Part shown: positions 1-12,587 of the stretch, piece after piece | Layout of the letters: each line of letters opens with the position of its first letter | Numbering within the stretch: the stretch's first letter is position 1 | NCBI GenBank assembly: GCA_028583405.1 | Contig: JAPTMU010000289.1 | Location: 55,001-119,000, forward strand | DNA length: 64,000 bases | From: Pogonophryne albipinna | Lineage: Eukaryota > Chordata > Actinopteri > Perciformes > Artedidraconidae | Direction of reading: 5' to 3' | Position numbers and translations under genes: made by a program | The notes under the pieces: model-generated | Databases searched by the model: none | What the model was told of the DNA's origin: nothing | What the model saw: the letters and a program-made list of their open reading frames with translations, nothing else

Positions 1-83
1 AAATGGGTAAGAAGCCCGGCTCGCTGGCTTGGAGCCGGGCGTGGAATGCGAGCCGCCTAGTGGGCCACTTTTGGGAAGCAGAT
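1..83 (+). rRNA. 28S rRNA fragment, truncated
   Basis: The first 74 bases are the reverse complement of 62343-62417 with one mismatch and read as the 28S sense strand ending in GGGCCACTTTTGG. Similarity to 28S continues weakly through AAGCAGA (about 83) and then stops; the known gene would go on with ACTGGCGC. The 5' part lies outside the window. It points toward the window interior and is inverted relative to the larger 28S piece at the right end. Confidence 0.85.
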
Positions 84-163
84 GTTTGTAATAAAGACAG
101 GTTCCCAGGAACGCTGAGAAACTCAATATTCCAAGTGATCAGGTTAAAATATTCTCTGACAGT

Positions 164-420
164 TTGCACATATATGCACATATAGGTTTTACATATAGGT
201 TTCACATAAATGCACATATATGTGCATATAAGTTTCACATATATGCACACACATATATGTACATATATGGGTGCAGTGTATATGCACATATAGGTTGCAC
301 ATATAGGTTTCACATAAATGCACATATATGTAAAACATATATGTGCATTTAAGTTTCACATATATGCACATATAAGTTTAGCCTATATGTGCATATATGT
401 TTATTTACACCTATGTTCAA
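164..420. repeat. AT-rich tandem repeat
   Basis: Imperfect repetition of short blocks such as CACATATAGGTTTCACATA and GCACATATATGTGCATATA. Self-complementary units would form small hairpins. Open frames here are by-products of the repeat. Confidence 0.8.
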
Positions 421-507
421 CGACTATACATAGCCTACCTACATAAAAAAATACAACACACAAAATGTATAAGTCATTAACATACATTTATTGTCAATAA
501 ATGTCAA

Positions 508-777
508 TTATTTAGTCTGCTTTTGGCGAACCCTGAGCTCTGTCAGCTTGTTGTTGATGGCTGTACCCAGCTGGCCCTTCGTTGTGTGTGGCCACTTCTT
601 CATTGTTGCCTCTACAGAGAAAAGAAAAGGACATAATGAGATGACAGTGTAAAAATGCTCCAAGTCTTCTACAGACTCCAAGCATTCCACTCCAAAGTTT
701 TGCCAAACCACCTGGTGTAGTGTACACGAGCTCCCCTGTGAGTTTATTGGCAGATAAAGCCCAAAGCCTTTATTCAA
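508..777 (-). other. possible 3'-terminal exon of an unknown gene
   Basis: On the minus strand an acceptor-like CTTTTCTCTGTAG near 612 precedes an open stretch ending at a stop at 508, with AATAAA shortly downstream near 490. The upstream piece to 777 is also open but I see no convincing donor. No domain is recognised. It could equally be chance or the tail of a decayed mobile element. Confidence 0.2.
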
Positions 778-783
778 ACAGAT

Positions 784-1645
784 GATCTATTTTATTAGTG
801 ATTTGTTTCATATATCATTACTATTATTTTTGAATTATCTGAAAAGTCAGTGCATTTACCAAATCTGTCTAAGCTGCTAAGTTTACAATTATTAGTTAGA
901 ACTAGAAAATGCATTTCCTGCAGAAAATGCGTGCGAATGCTGTAAACTGTGAACATTTATGGCTGAATTTAGCTGAAAATGCAGAAAAAGCTGAATATAT
1001 TATTAGCTGAATGGTCTCTGGAGCTGCTTTTAGCTACAAAAACCAAGTAGGCCTAAGTGTGTTGCTGAACTTAGCGGAAAAATGCAGAAAAGTTAAATGA
1101 TTTGAATCAAACTTGTTACAGCTCAAATGCATTGCAATGACTTTGTTGAAAACGGAATGTTAAACTGGAAGAGTAGGAAAAATAGTGAAGAAGCTTAATA
1201 TTTAAAAGAAAAGGTTTAAAAAAGGTATAAACAACAACATGTATAGCCTCAATGTCCTGTAATAGTTGAATGGTTTCTGCAGCTGAAAGTAGGCTGAAGG
1301 AGTTAGATATTACATGTAAGTAGTAGTGAATGAATGTTTACAAACACCTGTGTGTAAACCCAGAGATCAAAGGTTACCATGGTGACGACGTTATTAAACA
1401 CATGTGTACGTGAGCCCAGAGATCAAAGGTTTCCATGGAGATGTGCAGTGAAAGGAGAGCCTTTCCATTGTTCTGAATGAGAGATACTTTTGTTGAAAAA
1501 ATTATAATACAAACCTCCAGTCTGTCTGTGGGCGTGTCTGCTCTGATTAAATGATGTCACTCAGGTGTGTGGCCCCAATCTGCCCAGCAACACCACTGTA
1601 ACCAACTGCAGCACTGAGTCCCATAAGAATGCATTGGGGATTATT
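784..1645. other. no gene seen; AT-rich DNA
   Basis: No plausible coding exon. A short direct duplication is visible: CCCAGAGATCAAAGGTTaCCATGG near 1361 and a near copy near 1416. Otherwise unassigned. Confidence 0.5.
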
Positions 1646-1647
1646 TG

Positions 1648-1775
1648 ATTTTGATTTGATATACTTTATGAATCCCCGTGGGGAAATTGTTTCTCTGCAT
1701 TTGACCCATCCTGTGTTAGGAGCAGTGTGCGGAACGGTGCCTTGCTCAGGGACACCTCGGTAGCACTTGGTCTTG
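1648..1775 (+). repeat. interspersed repeat, copy 1
   Basis: A block around GGGGAAATTGTTTCTCTGC followed by ATTTGACCCATCC recurs in the same orientation at about 57066-57190. Two diverged copies in one window make it an interspersed repeat; its class is not clear from these fragments. Confidence 0.55.
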
Positions 1776-2940
1776 CCTCCAGTTGCCAAGCCAAGTCCTT
1801 ATCGACTTCGCCACCACCGCCCCCATTATATCTGACCATTTTGCCACCTGTTCAAAAACTATGGGTCTTATCAAAAAATGACCAGACCGTGAGCATCAGG
1901 GAACCCCAATTAACTGATATATGTTTTTTGTAAACAGCATTCGCACTAATAAACACCTTTTCCCAAAGAAAATTGCTTACATGAGTCATTTACAAAAGAA
2001 CTGCATAGTTCATGTTGTTTGTGAAATTGGTATTCAAAGTTATGGTTTTTAATTTTAGAAAGCAGAATGGGGATATGTGCCTGGACATAAATCGTTCTCA
2101 TCTTCCCATATCAAGACATACATACTCATATCATATTTCCTATACGGCACAGGAACGCTGAATACAACTTATATCACAAAAGGTGATAAAAGTAAATAAA
2201 ACAATAATTATAAAAAAAGAGGACAGTCTCTTCTCAACTGTTTATGGTGTCTGTATAGCAATTATTTGTTCAATCAGAGAGTGGGACTCAGCAAGATCAA
2301 CATGGTATCTCATCTATAGTAGGTAAGAAATGTTTCATTAAATAAATGATACCTTTACATTTCAAATGTACCATTCAAGTTGCTTTGTTGGCACGAGTGA
2401 ATAAAATAAACATTACACACACACTATACAACAGTGAGAGAAAGAGAGAGAGAGAGAGAGCGTGCGCCAGGAATAATGCCGAAGCGATGTGCATACAAGA
2501 TCCGTTTATTTGCCATGCAATAATTTCAAGTAAAGATTCAATGTTGTTTGCATAAGTAAGGCTATATTTTTTAAGTTAATTTCAGGACAACTTTGGGAAT
2601 TGTGTTTGTTTGTTATGAGTTTTAAATAGATTTTGAAAGTGGAGATGGAGAGAGAGAAGCAGCGCTGCTTAGTTGCAATACTGTAGATCAAGCATTTATG
2701 CAACCTAGGCCTATAAATTGTTTATGTAACTTATGTGCCGGTGTGTCCATGGTTTTGAGTCTGTGTGTATGTTGAGCGCAGCGCCATCTGCTTTTTGCAG
2801 TACAGTAACTTACTTAAGTATAAGGACTAAGCATACCGGTAGTTTCTGTAGACATGTCTGCCCGTTTTGTGAGTGCACTGCGCGCGTGCGCACTTGTCCC
2901 CACTACACCAGTGGTGACAGCGTACCACAATTGCCAGGTT
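1776..2940. other. no gene seen; contains (GA)n at 2437-2461
   Basis: AT-rich DNA with one short (GA)n tract. I see no exon with supported boundaries. Confidence 0.5.
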
Positions 2941-2984
2941 GCTTGTATTCATCAAGTACTGAATTATAAACGGCAAGTAAAGGA

Positions 2985-3215
2985 ATCAACTCGTCTCGTT
3001 ATCCAATCACATGCCGAGTTGGTTGTCATGAAGCCTTCCCTACATCAAAGCCTAACCGCGTCTCCTGGATACCCCTGTTATCCAATCACAGGGCGATTTG
3101 ATTGCCATGAGGCATTCCCAAAAGCCTAACCGCGTCTCGGTATAGGCTACCCCTCTTTATCCAATCCCAGGCCGACTTGGTTGTCATGCAGAATAGTGTA
3201 CATCAAAGCTGCCGG
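2985..3215 (+). promoter_or_regulatory. triplicated CCAAT-containing module
   Basis: Three imperfect tandem copies (about 75-85 bp) each carry ATCCAATC, then a GTTGGTTGTCATG-like segment and CCTAACCGCGTCTC. Repeated CCAAT boxes of this kind are common in pol II promoters. They lie about 350 bp upstream of the start codon at 3544, so I infer a promoter for that gene. This is inference; it could simply be a tandem repeat. Confidence 0.35.
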
Positions 3216-3543
3216 TGTCTCGTGACACCTGTCAAAAATATAATAAACACAATAATAAATAAACACAATCGAATAAGACTCATGACCCTTTGTCACAGCA
3301 CCTCTTTTTCGTTAGCCCTGCATTTGGAATCACCACTAAAAGGTAGGCCTAAATCAGCTTTTAATTTTGATTCTCTTGATTTATTTTGTAAGTAAGTGAA
3401 AGTTGGACTAGTTTCCTTTCATTTCAGAATGAATTTTACTTCTAGAAACTTGTATTCATTTGGTCAAATGTAGCCTACATTACAGCCTGATGAGAATGTC
3501 AACTTATTTATAATTAATGTCTGTATTTCTTATTGTTTCAGAT

Positions 3544-3777
3544 CATGGCTTTGATCAAGCTGCTGACCACTAGCCCGGACACCCCGTATTTCAGGCCACC
3601 ACCCTTGCATGTGCAAGTTCTGAAAGTGGAGGACCAGCCTAGGGTGGTGACCTGGGAATTTAATGAGAACATGGCAAGGGCAGCCACAATAAAAAAAAAT
3701 AGAGTGGCTGTTATTTCCGACGGCCACAGCCTTGCCAGGGTTACACTCTACGAAGTGTTCTCTTCAAAGATGGTTGA

Positions 3778-3779
<2 letters not shown>
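3544..3779 (+). pseudogene. OB-fold-like first coding exon, cut by a hAT element
   Basis: A clean acceptor (TTATTGTTTCAG, ends 3540) is followed three bases later by ATG in a good context (ATCATGG). The exon reads about 78 residues, with VAVISDGHSLARVTLYE near its end. That pattern resembles RPA-like OB-fold proteins that occur in repeated fish genes and in some Helitron-type elements; the family call is tentative. The frame is lost at about 3778, where sequence shared with the hAT element at 40.7 kb begins. A donor-like AAAAGGTAGGC near 3340 could end a 5' non-coding exon. The rest of the gene is not in the window. Confidence 0.4.
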
Positions 3780-5300
<1,521 letters not shown>

Positions 5301-5534
5301 CTCTAATGGACGCTACTCAAGATGGCGCAGAAAAATCAACTTCCGGTGATACCGTGGAAATGAAAATAGTCAACCTGAGACGCAGCCCCTGTCTCAGCCT
5401 GTCCCTCTCAGGAGCCAAGCCTGGAGAGGACGGCCCAGAGTGGGTAACGCCCCGATTGCACCCGCCTCTTGAGACATCGCCCCCCAGAACTGGGGAATTG
5501 CCCTTCATCTGTGTCATCTCTGAGAACCACGAAA
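5301..5534. other. no gene seen
   Basis: An open frame on each strand, but no motif, splice site or codon bias that supports a gene. Confidence 0.4.
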
Positions 5535-6050
5535 AGTTACATGGGAAATAAGCCCCTCCTACACCTCTATATAAACAGCGTGTGGAAGCCCTTTCCGGCT
5601 CACTCTGTCCTGATGCAGCGCAGCGAATGCATCTCTTGCTCACGTGTATAGCTGCATATCCTCCTGAATGCTGAAAACTCACACGCACAGCTACATGTTC
5701 CTATAATACACACTGCTTGGATTTGATCACCTTTCAGGGCTATCCTGGGGGGAGATTGTTGAGTTATAATAAGCCGAAACAATCAAAGACTCCTAAGTTT
5801 ACTACTGAAGATGTGTATTAGAATTGTTATATGTGAGTGACAGTAAAAACACTACTATGATAGCTATCAGTCAACGTCATTTAATTTTTCATGGGGTTTA
5901 AGGTGGGAGTTGGATCTGCCTCGGCGGAGAGCAAGGATGGCCAGTGCATTCAGTCCTGTAGCTGTCTTGGCAGCAGGATTCAAACCCTTTTTTCCCTGAC
6001 TCAGCGAGTGCCCCATGTTCTCATTTCTGTGGCAGGTTCACTCTCTCTGG
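5535..6050 (+). repeat. TATA-bearing repeated module, copy A
   Basis: This block recurs in the same orientation at about 7985-9090. It holds TATATAAA at 5568-5575 followed by a conserved GGCTCACTC.GTCCTGATGCA, as in an LTR or other pol II promoter. Further on both copies share ATAATAAGCCGAAACA and GTGATAGTAAAAACACTAC-like blocks and end near TTTCTGTGGCAGGTT. No coding frame is recognised. It may be part of an LTR element, but I cannot define TG/CA termini. Confidence 0.55.
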
Positions 6051-7494
6051 TGGCCCCTTATAATTCACTGCCTGATACTCTCTCCCCCTCACTATAATTC
6101 TAATCCTAATCGTCAAACCCTTTCCAGGTTGTAACCTAAAATGGACGCTGTGACAAAGGTAACTTTGTCACTGTGGACTGAAGGCTTCGGGCATTGTAAT
6201 ATTGCACATGTGGTTTAGTTTGAAAGTGTTTCCCCTCCCGTTTTGTCTGTGGCTGGTGATTGGGTTCACCTGGTGCCCTGTGTTGTCTCCTCCCCCCTCA
6301 CTTGTGTCTTATTTGCCTGATTAGTGTGTGTGTATTTAGGCTCTGGTTTCCCTGTCAGTGGACAGGTAATGTGTGTGAGATCCTTGTTGCTGGTGACTGT
6401 GTTCACATGAAACAGTAAGATTGAGGCTGTGTCATGTACCACAAGGAGTAATAAATGCCCACACCGGGTTATATTTGAACTCTCTGCCTCCTTGCTTGGC
6501 CGGGCCGCTCAACGGTCAGTCTCACAGACGCCCACGTGCTTACTCCTCCTCATGCATTGAAACTAAAATGGCAGCCCACTTGAAATTAATTAAGAGAACA
6601 ATTGAATTGTAAATAAATAAGGAGTGTTGTGGCAGAAGATGGTTTTTACAACCCACCTCTGCCCAGCGTGTCGTTTTGGCGAGCTGCTTGAAATCATAAC
6701 AGTAGGGAAAATCAGAAAACACCAGGATACCAGTTAAACAATAATCTGTTTTAATTATAAAAGGTAATAATACAAATCAATATAATTAGGAGCGCCCCTG
6801 CTCTAGTTTCTCGTGCTGGTGGGATTCTTCGGTCTTGGCAGCAGGAGGAAAAGAGAATGAACTAAATTCAAACCCAACTTTTATACCCAAAAATCACCGG
6901 AGGACCCGAGTCAGTCCATCTCATTGGAAGATGTAAAAGATGACTTTTCTTAGCGAATCAGCGCGAGCCAGCCAGGATAATAAACAAGTGTCTCTGAGAT
7001 GGTAATAAAATTTGACTGGCGTCCGTTATCTCACTTTCCTGCACAGACTTTCACACACACACTTTCCTGCACATTCCAGAGGCCTGAGCTCTGTCCACAT
7101 AATATCCCTTTGTTCACAAAGATAATACATATTAATACTCTCATATTTTCAGCTTCTGTTTAAACAGACTGCTTATTATGAATGCAAAGTAATTAAACAC
7201 ACACATATACTATTCAAGATATGTTGACTTCCCTGAAACATGACATACTGGAGATCTTAAGCAGAAGGAACTCTCATCCAACTCTCACCCTGCCATCTAT
7301 ACCTCCCCCACAAAGCAATAAAACCTGTTCACTCCAACCAACCCCGGAATGTTCATTGCAATTTTAGTCCCCACATTTAAGAAAGAATAAAACAGAGAAA
7401 TCAATGTAAAACACAAACACAGGTATTGTTTGAGCAGTCTTCACGTAGCTGCTCCAATAGTCTTATATCTGGGGGAAAACCCCCTGTTATTTGC
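6051..7494. other. no gene seen; weak LTR-like stretch at about 6240-6530
   Basis: A stretch with GTAATAAATG (near 6450) followed by CTCTCTGCCTCCTTGCTTGG resembles the R-U5 part of fish gypsy LTRs, but I found no partner LTR and no clear termini. The remainder is unassigned AT-rich DNA. Confidence 0.25.
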
Positions 7495-7695
7495 GCAGAC
7501 TTTCTGAAAAACACTTAATAGGTAATCTTTTCACTCAAAACAGAACTCACAAATAGCCAAAAAACCACCCTTTTGATTATATGTAAAAGTGGAAGAAAAA
7601 GACTATTGCGCTAATCTACTTTTAAGAAAAAGGGAACATTGTTTGAATATATAAAAAAAACCCTCTATATTTAAGAGGAAAAATGTACTTTGTTC
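7495..7695 (-). repeat. interspersed repeat, inverted relative to 15236-15400
   Basis: Read on the minus strand, blocks TTTTTCCTCTTAAATATAGA, CTTTTTCTTCCACTT and GGTGGTTTTTTGGCTATTT appear in the same order as on the plus strand at 15236-15400. Class unknown. Confidence 0.6.
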
Positions 7696-7984
7696 CTTCA
7701 ACTATTAACACACAGGAATGTATAAAACCACACATATATTAGTGATAACATGATGCAACACACCTCTTATATATCAGGTGTCATTAAAATGAATATACCA
7801 AAAATACGCTGTATTAACTTTTCACTTCAAACCTTCAAGTTACTTCAATTTCGCACAGGAGACAACATAACAATTTGTAATGAACATTTTATTGGGGTTA
7901 TTACAAAGGTCAAACATAGGATTAAGAAAATACATGGCAACTTACCTGCTTACGGGAACATACGGTAGCTTCAAGAAACTCACA

Positions 7985-9090
7985 GACAAATAAGCTCCTC
8001 CCACACCTATATATATATAAAAAAGTGCAGAAGCCCTTTTCGGCTCACTCAGTCCTGATGCATGGCAGCGAAGGCATCTCTCCTGCTTACTCGGCTCTGT
8101 TATCCTCCTGAATGCTGAAAGCACAAACGCACAGCTACATGTTACAATGATGAAGAATTAGGATGAAGAATACTGAAAGCGCACAGCTACATGCTACTAT
8201 GATGAAGAATCGTGAATGCTGAAAACTCACACGCACAGCTACATGTTCCTATAATACACACTGCTTGGATTTGATCACCTTGCAGGGCTACTATTAGGAT
8301 ATTCCTGCGTACTTTAAATAAGTGGCGTGGTAATAAAACAAACCGAAGGAAGTTGGGGGAGAGAAGCTGCAGCTTCCTCTCGCAGTCTGGGCCGTGGAGA
8401 AGTGCCCGACACACATTCGTTCTTCCCGCCTGCCTGCATCCCCCTTTGCTGTGACGTAATCTTCCACCCTCCTTTCACCAATGTCTGATATTGCACATAA
8501 CAGAGGATTTCAACATTTACATTCATTGCTTACTTCCACACGCCTTTTCTCCTCCTTATCTCTTTCATGACTTTTTATTTAATACATTTTAACGGCTGTA
8601 ATCGTGTTTTCCGTAAAACCTGAAGTCAAGCTACTGTTGGTATTTCGGAGATCCCTTCCGGAATAGCTTTTCAAAATAAACTTTAACCACAGGCGAATGC
8701 TAACCGGAAGTATTTTCACAATAAAACAGTTACAAAATTACTGTATGTTTAATCTGTTATATCATTAAATATTGATTTTAATTTCTAACACTATCCTGTG
8801 GGGAGATTGTTTAGTTATAATAAGCCGAAACATTCAATGACTCCTGGGTTTACTACTGAAGATGTGCATTAGAATTGTTATATATGAGTGATAGTAAAAA
8901 CACTACTATGATAGCTATCACTCAACGTAATTACATTTTCCTTGGGGCCTAAGGTGAGAGTTGGCCTGCCTCGGTGGAGAACAAGGATGGCCCGAGCACT
9001 CAATCTTACAGCCGGTCCCCGGCAGTAGGATCCAAGCCTCTTATTCAGCCAGTGCCCCACGTTCTCCTTTCTGTGGCAGGTTGGCTCTCG
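7985..9090 (+). repeat. TATA-bearing repeated module, copy B, with insertion
   Basis: Homologous to 5535-6050, with a TATATATATATAAA box near 8013. It contains a local duplication of a GAATGCTGAAA..CGCACAGCTACATG segment at 8115-8245. It is also interrupted by about 500 bp at roughly 8293-8792: copy A reads GGGCTATCCTGGGG, while copy B reads GGGCTA, then the insert, then CTATCCTGTGGGG. The insert is flanked by CTA and is not identified. Confidence 0.6.
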
Positions 9091-10084
9091 TTTTGAATAA
9101 GATTGTAATCCTTCGTTTCCCTATTAATAAAAAAAAGTAAAACTAATCCGATTACATGTAACTAAGGATTACACTTTCCTTTTTTTCTATACGATCTTGA
9201 TTCGTGTTAGATGTAATCCATTACTGCCTAAGCCAATAAAAGTCATTATTTTTGGAAGATTGTCTCAAGTTATGCCTTCAATGTCTTTCACGTGGAGAAG
9301 ACATCACATTGGCCGAGGGGTTGCAACTTCCCTCAAGCGTCCTACATGAAAGAAAGATCACATGTTAAAATGTGTGCACAAACTATTCAGTATGACCCGT
9401 CTTAGTTTAAAGCCCACTCACCACGACAAGGTGCAGGTCAGGAATGGGAACATATAAGATGGGACAAAAATGCAAAAGAAACTAAAGAGCATGGACAAAC
9501 AAAAAGTCAAAATGAGACAACAAACACAACAAAATCTGCACATGTGTGTAACTTATGAAACTATTTACAAAAACATGAATGTGTGTGTTTTTGAATAAGC
9601 ATATGTTTAACAAATCAATATGAAATTAGGCCCCGTTCAAGCAGACTCTAACATATATTGAACAGTTTTCCATATGCTTACTCGTTTTGCAGTGAACAGT
9701 TGCTTAACTTTGACACACAACTTATGAAACTATTTACAAAAACATGAATATGGAGGTTGCAAATGGATAACAACACTAGTAGCAGCCAGAGGTCGCGTTA
9801 ACCGAATATTTTCCGTCTATGACGGATTTTATTTAACAATGACGGAAAAATCTGAAAGCAGTCCGTCATTTTGACGGATTAGAACAAACTCGGAACAGCG
9901 CCAAAGTTACCCCGCAGCGAGGCTCCGGTGTTAAGCATGCCTGCCAAAAAGGAAATTATACCGTTTCCAAACCCAACTTTGCCCACTGCAACTCCCGCGA
10001 GGTGCAGTGGGCATGCATAACACGGCGCTAACGGTTCACGACTGTGCTCTCCCCCCAGAGGGGTGTCGTATTGTCATACTGATA
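9091..10084. other. no gene seen; small repeats
   Basis: Contains a direct repeat (CTTATGAAACTATTTACAAA at 9551 and 9720) and a stretch of complementary CCGTC / GACGG motifs at 9805-9885 that may be the end of a DNA transposon. No gene. Confidence 0.4.
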
Positions 10085-10168
10085 TTCTGTACAAACTGTG
10101 AAGACCACTGAGACAAATGTAACATTTGTGATATTGGGCTATATAAATAAACATTGATTGATTGATAT
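10085..10168 (+). mobile_element. LINE or SINE 3' tail
   Basis: GTGATATTGGGCTATATAAA followed by TAAACATTGATTGATTGAT is a typical short fish LINE tail ending in a (TTGA)n run. Only the extreme 3' end is present. Confidence 0.6.
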
Positions 10169-11169
10169 GAGAGAGAGCTCTGTTTTTCAGCCTCGATTTA
10201 ATTGATTGTTTTGGTTGTGTGTGATTTAATAAAAAAATTATAATTTGTTTTTATTATATATAATTTATATATTTGAATATTATTTCACATTTAATTTGCA
10301 ATGTTGGATGTTCAATACAAAGTTCTGTTTGAAAGGATGTAATTGAATTATTATATATTATCATTATGTCAGTGGTCTAAAATGGTCTTACAACGGTGCC
10401 GACAATATTATCGTTTATCGCAATAATTTTCGGGACAATATATCGTCCAACAAAATTAATTATCGTGACAGTCCTAACGGTACTTCAATACATGTACTTA
10501 GTTACTTCCCACCTCTGGTCAGAAGCACTTACCTGGAACTCCACCACTGCCTCTTTAGGTAGCTTGTGTCGAATCAGTAGAACCACCACACAGTAGCTGC
10601 GGTATGCCGTGAGGTCCTCGGGACTTTATATAGCCCACTTCGTCCTCTGCTGCAGCCAGGGTGTCATTGCTTTGCCTAACACACACACACACCTTGTGTC
10701 AGTGCATAACATAATATCAAAAACATATCCATACCTCATTGTTTGTTCCGCGTTCAACAAATATATATAATACAAAAATCCTTTTGCAAAAAAATACACG
10801 GTATGGAGTCAATATATTCCATGATATTCTAATTACATATATTAGGAACATGTGTGGACATTTACTACCGGTCGCGGAACGCCAAGTGTACAGACATGCA
10901 GTTCGGCCCCAGAGCGCAATAAAAATATGCCGGGGTGCTACATGGATAGCCAGTGCAGGGGTCTTCCACGTGGAAAAATAATCTGAGACGGACGAGCTTT
11001 CCCCGCAGAGATATAAAATGTTAAATTTGTGGGGTGTCTCGCGTAATTCAGGACAATTCCACCAGGGGGCGTAATGTCCACTGAGTGGACATCGTTGTCC
11101 ATAAAGTGTACAAAATAATATGTCAATTTCACGTACTTTAATGCATAAAGTGATGTCCATGAAATAGAC
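10169..11169. other. no gene seen
   Basis: AT-rich DNA. Open frames on the minus strand at 10717-11160 show no recognisable domain. Confidence 0.4.
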
Positions 11170-11465
11170 ATTGCAAATAAGTGTTTAAAATGTGCGGAAA
11201 ACGGTTTGAAATGTCGGGAAAAGTGTTGTGAATACAGACAGTGTACCCAGAGCAGTGGCGCAGCACATGGCTTTACAACCCAGGAAAAGTGTTTGAAAGG
11301 GGGGGGAAAGTATTGTAAATAGAGGGAGACTGGACTCAGAGAGCAGCACGCAGCACATGGCTTTTCAACCCAGGAATAAGTGTTTGAAATTGGGAGAGAG
11401 TGTACACAGAGAACAGGCTGCAGCAACTCACTTTACAATCCAGGAAAAGATGGTTTAAATAGTGG
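11170..11465. repeat. degenerate tandem repeat, about 85-bp period
   Basis: Three imperfect units carry GCAGCACATGGCTTTACAAC-like and CCAGGAAAAGTGTTTGAAA-like segments (near 11258, 11346, 11420). Flanking GTCCAT / GTGTAC motifs recur at 11085-11170 and 11494-11540. Confidence 0.6.
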
Positions 11466-12422
11466 TAAAAGTGATTTAAATACATGTCTATTACACATAA
11501 TTTAATGCACAAAATTGTGTCCATGCAGTGTACACATCGTAACCCAGCCTTGCATCATCGTTTTGCTGATACGATGTGTACACTGGGTCATTCAGAATGA
11601 GCACATTCTGAACATATGTCAAACAGAGATTCCTATTAAAAGTTATCAATTAATAGCAAGATTTGACATGGGCAAACAGGCTATTTCACAGGAGACAGAG
11701 CGCGAAAAGCACCTCTCTGTGGCGGCTCACAGAGCCCCAAAGGACGGACTAAGCAGCTCCAGCATGTCTCCCTGACATGCGTACTTCCATAACCTCGCGC
11801 ACCGTGGGCCCCCGGACTTAAGCACTCCCCCACGGACTAAACCCAGATGATCACACCCTCAAGAACCTCATGCCCCTGGGAACCTTAAAGGGGGGGTGGA
11901 GTTTGCGGTGCTTTATCGTCCGCCCTTAAGCTTCCTACAGAGGACACGTGACTACCAGACATTCAGACACTTCTAGGTGACCAGGGGCATGCTTGTATGG
12001 AAGTCATTCATTTGGGGTTTTTGTCAGAGGATGTGTGCTTAAGTTTGGGTCCCTGTCCCGGTGCGCATGGAGGTGCGAGCACTTTGTGCACTGTGGAGGA
12101 TGTTCTCATGGCCCTGGTAACACATAAAGGGGGTGGATTGTGCGGTGCTCAACCGCCGGACCACCAGCTTCAATATTGGTCCTTCTTCACAGCACCACCT
12201 GCCCTGCTGGAAGTTCACACTTTAACTTTTTGTTTTACCCTCCTCTGCCTTACACATCCTCCAACACTTGAGCACTCCTCACTCAGACTATACCCCTCCA
12301 TGCACACCACCAGAACCTCGTGCCCCTGGGGATCTTAAAGGGGGGAACACCCAGACTTTCAGCATAGAGATGTCCGCAACCATTTCTCTCCCCTCTCATG
12401 CTGCTCACTATTGTCACTTGTT
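11466..12422. other. no gene seen; dispersed short duplications
   Basis: AGAACCTC.TGCCCCTGGG followed by CTTAAAGGGGGG occurs near 11870 and again near 12310. No supported exon. Confidence 0.4.
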
Positions 12423-12587
12423 CCACTCCCATCATCCGGTACCAACTCATCCTTCTCCACTCCCATCATCCGGTTCCAACTCATCCTTCTCAATTTCCCA
12501 TCATCCGGTTCCAACTCATCCTTCTCAATTTCCCATCATCCGGTACCAACTCATCCTTCTCCACTCCCATCATCCGGTACCAACTCA
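12423..12587. repeat. minisatellite, about 34-bp unit, five copies
   Basis: Tandem units built on CCCATCATCCGGT(A/T)CCAACTC and ATCCTTCTC, with small length differences. It lies just beyond the stop codon of the minus-strand recombinase gene, so it would fall in that gene's 3' flank. Confidence 0.9.

Noticed and set aside
1..90. R2 or similar 28S-specific retrotransposon at the rDNA break
   Set aside because: The break is not at the R2 or R1 site, and no site-specific LINE RT adjoins either fragment.
10717..11426. Minus-strand frames of 147 and 162 codons
   Set aside because: They overlap a degenerate tandem repeat, have no recognisable domain and no splice or promoter context.
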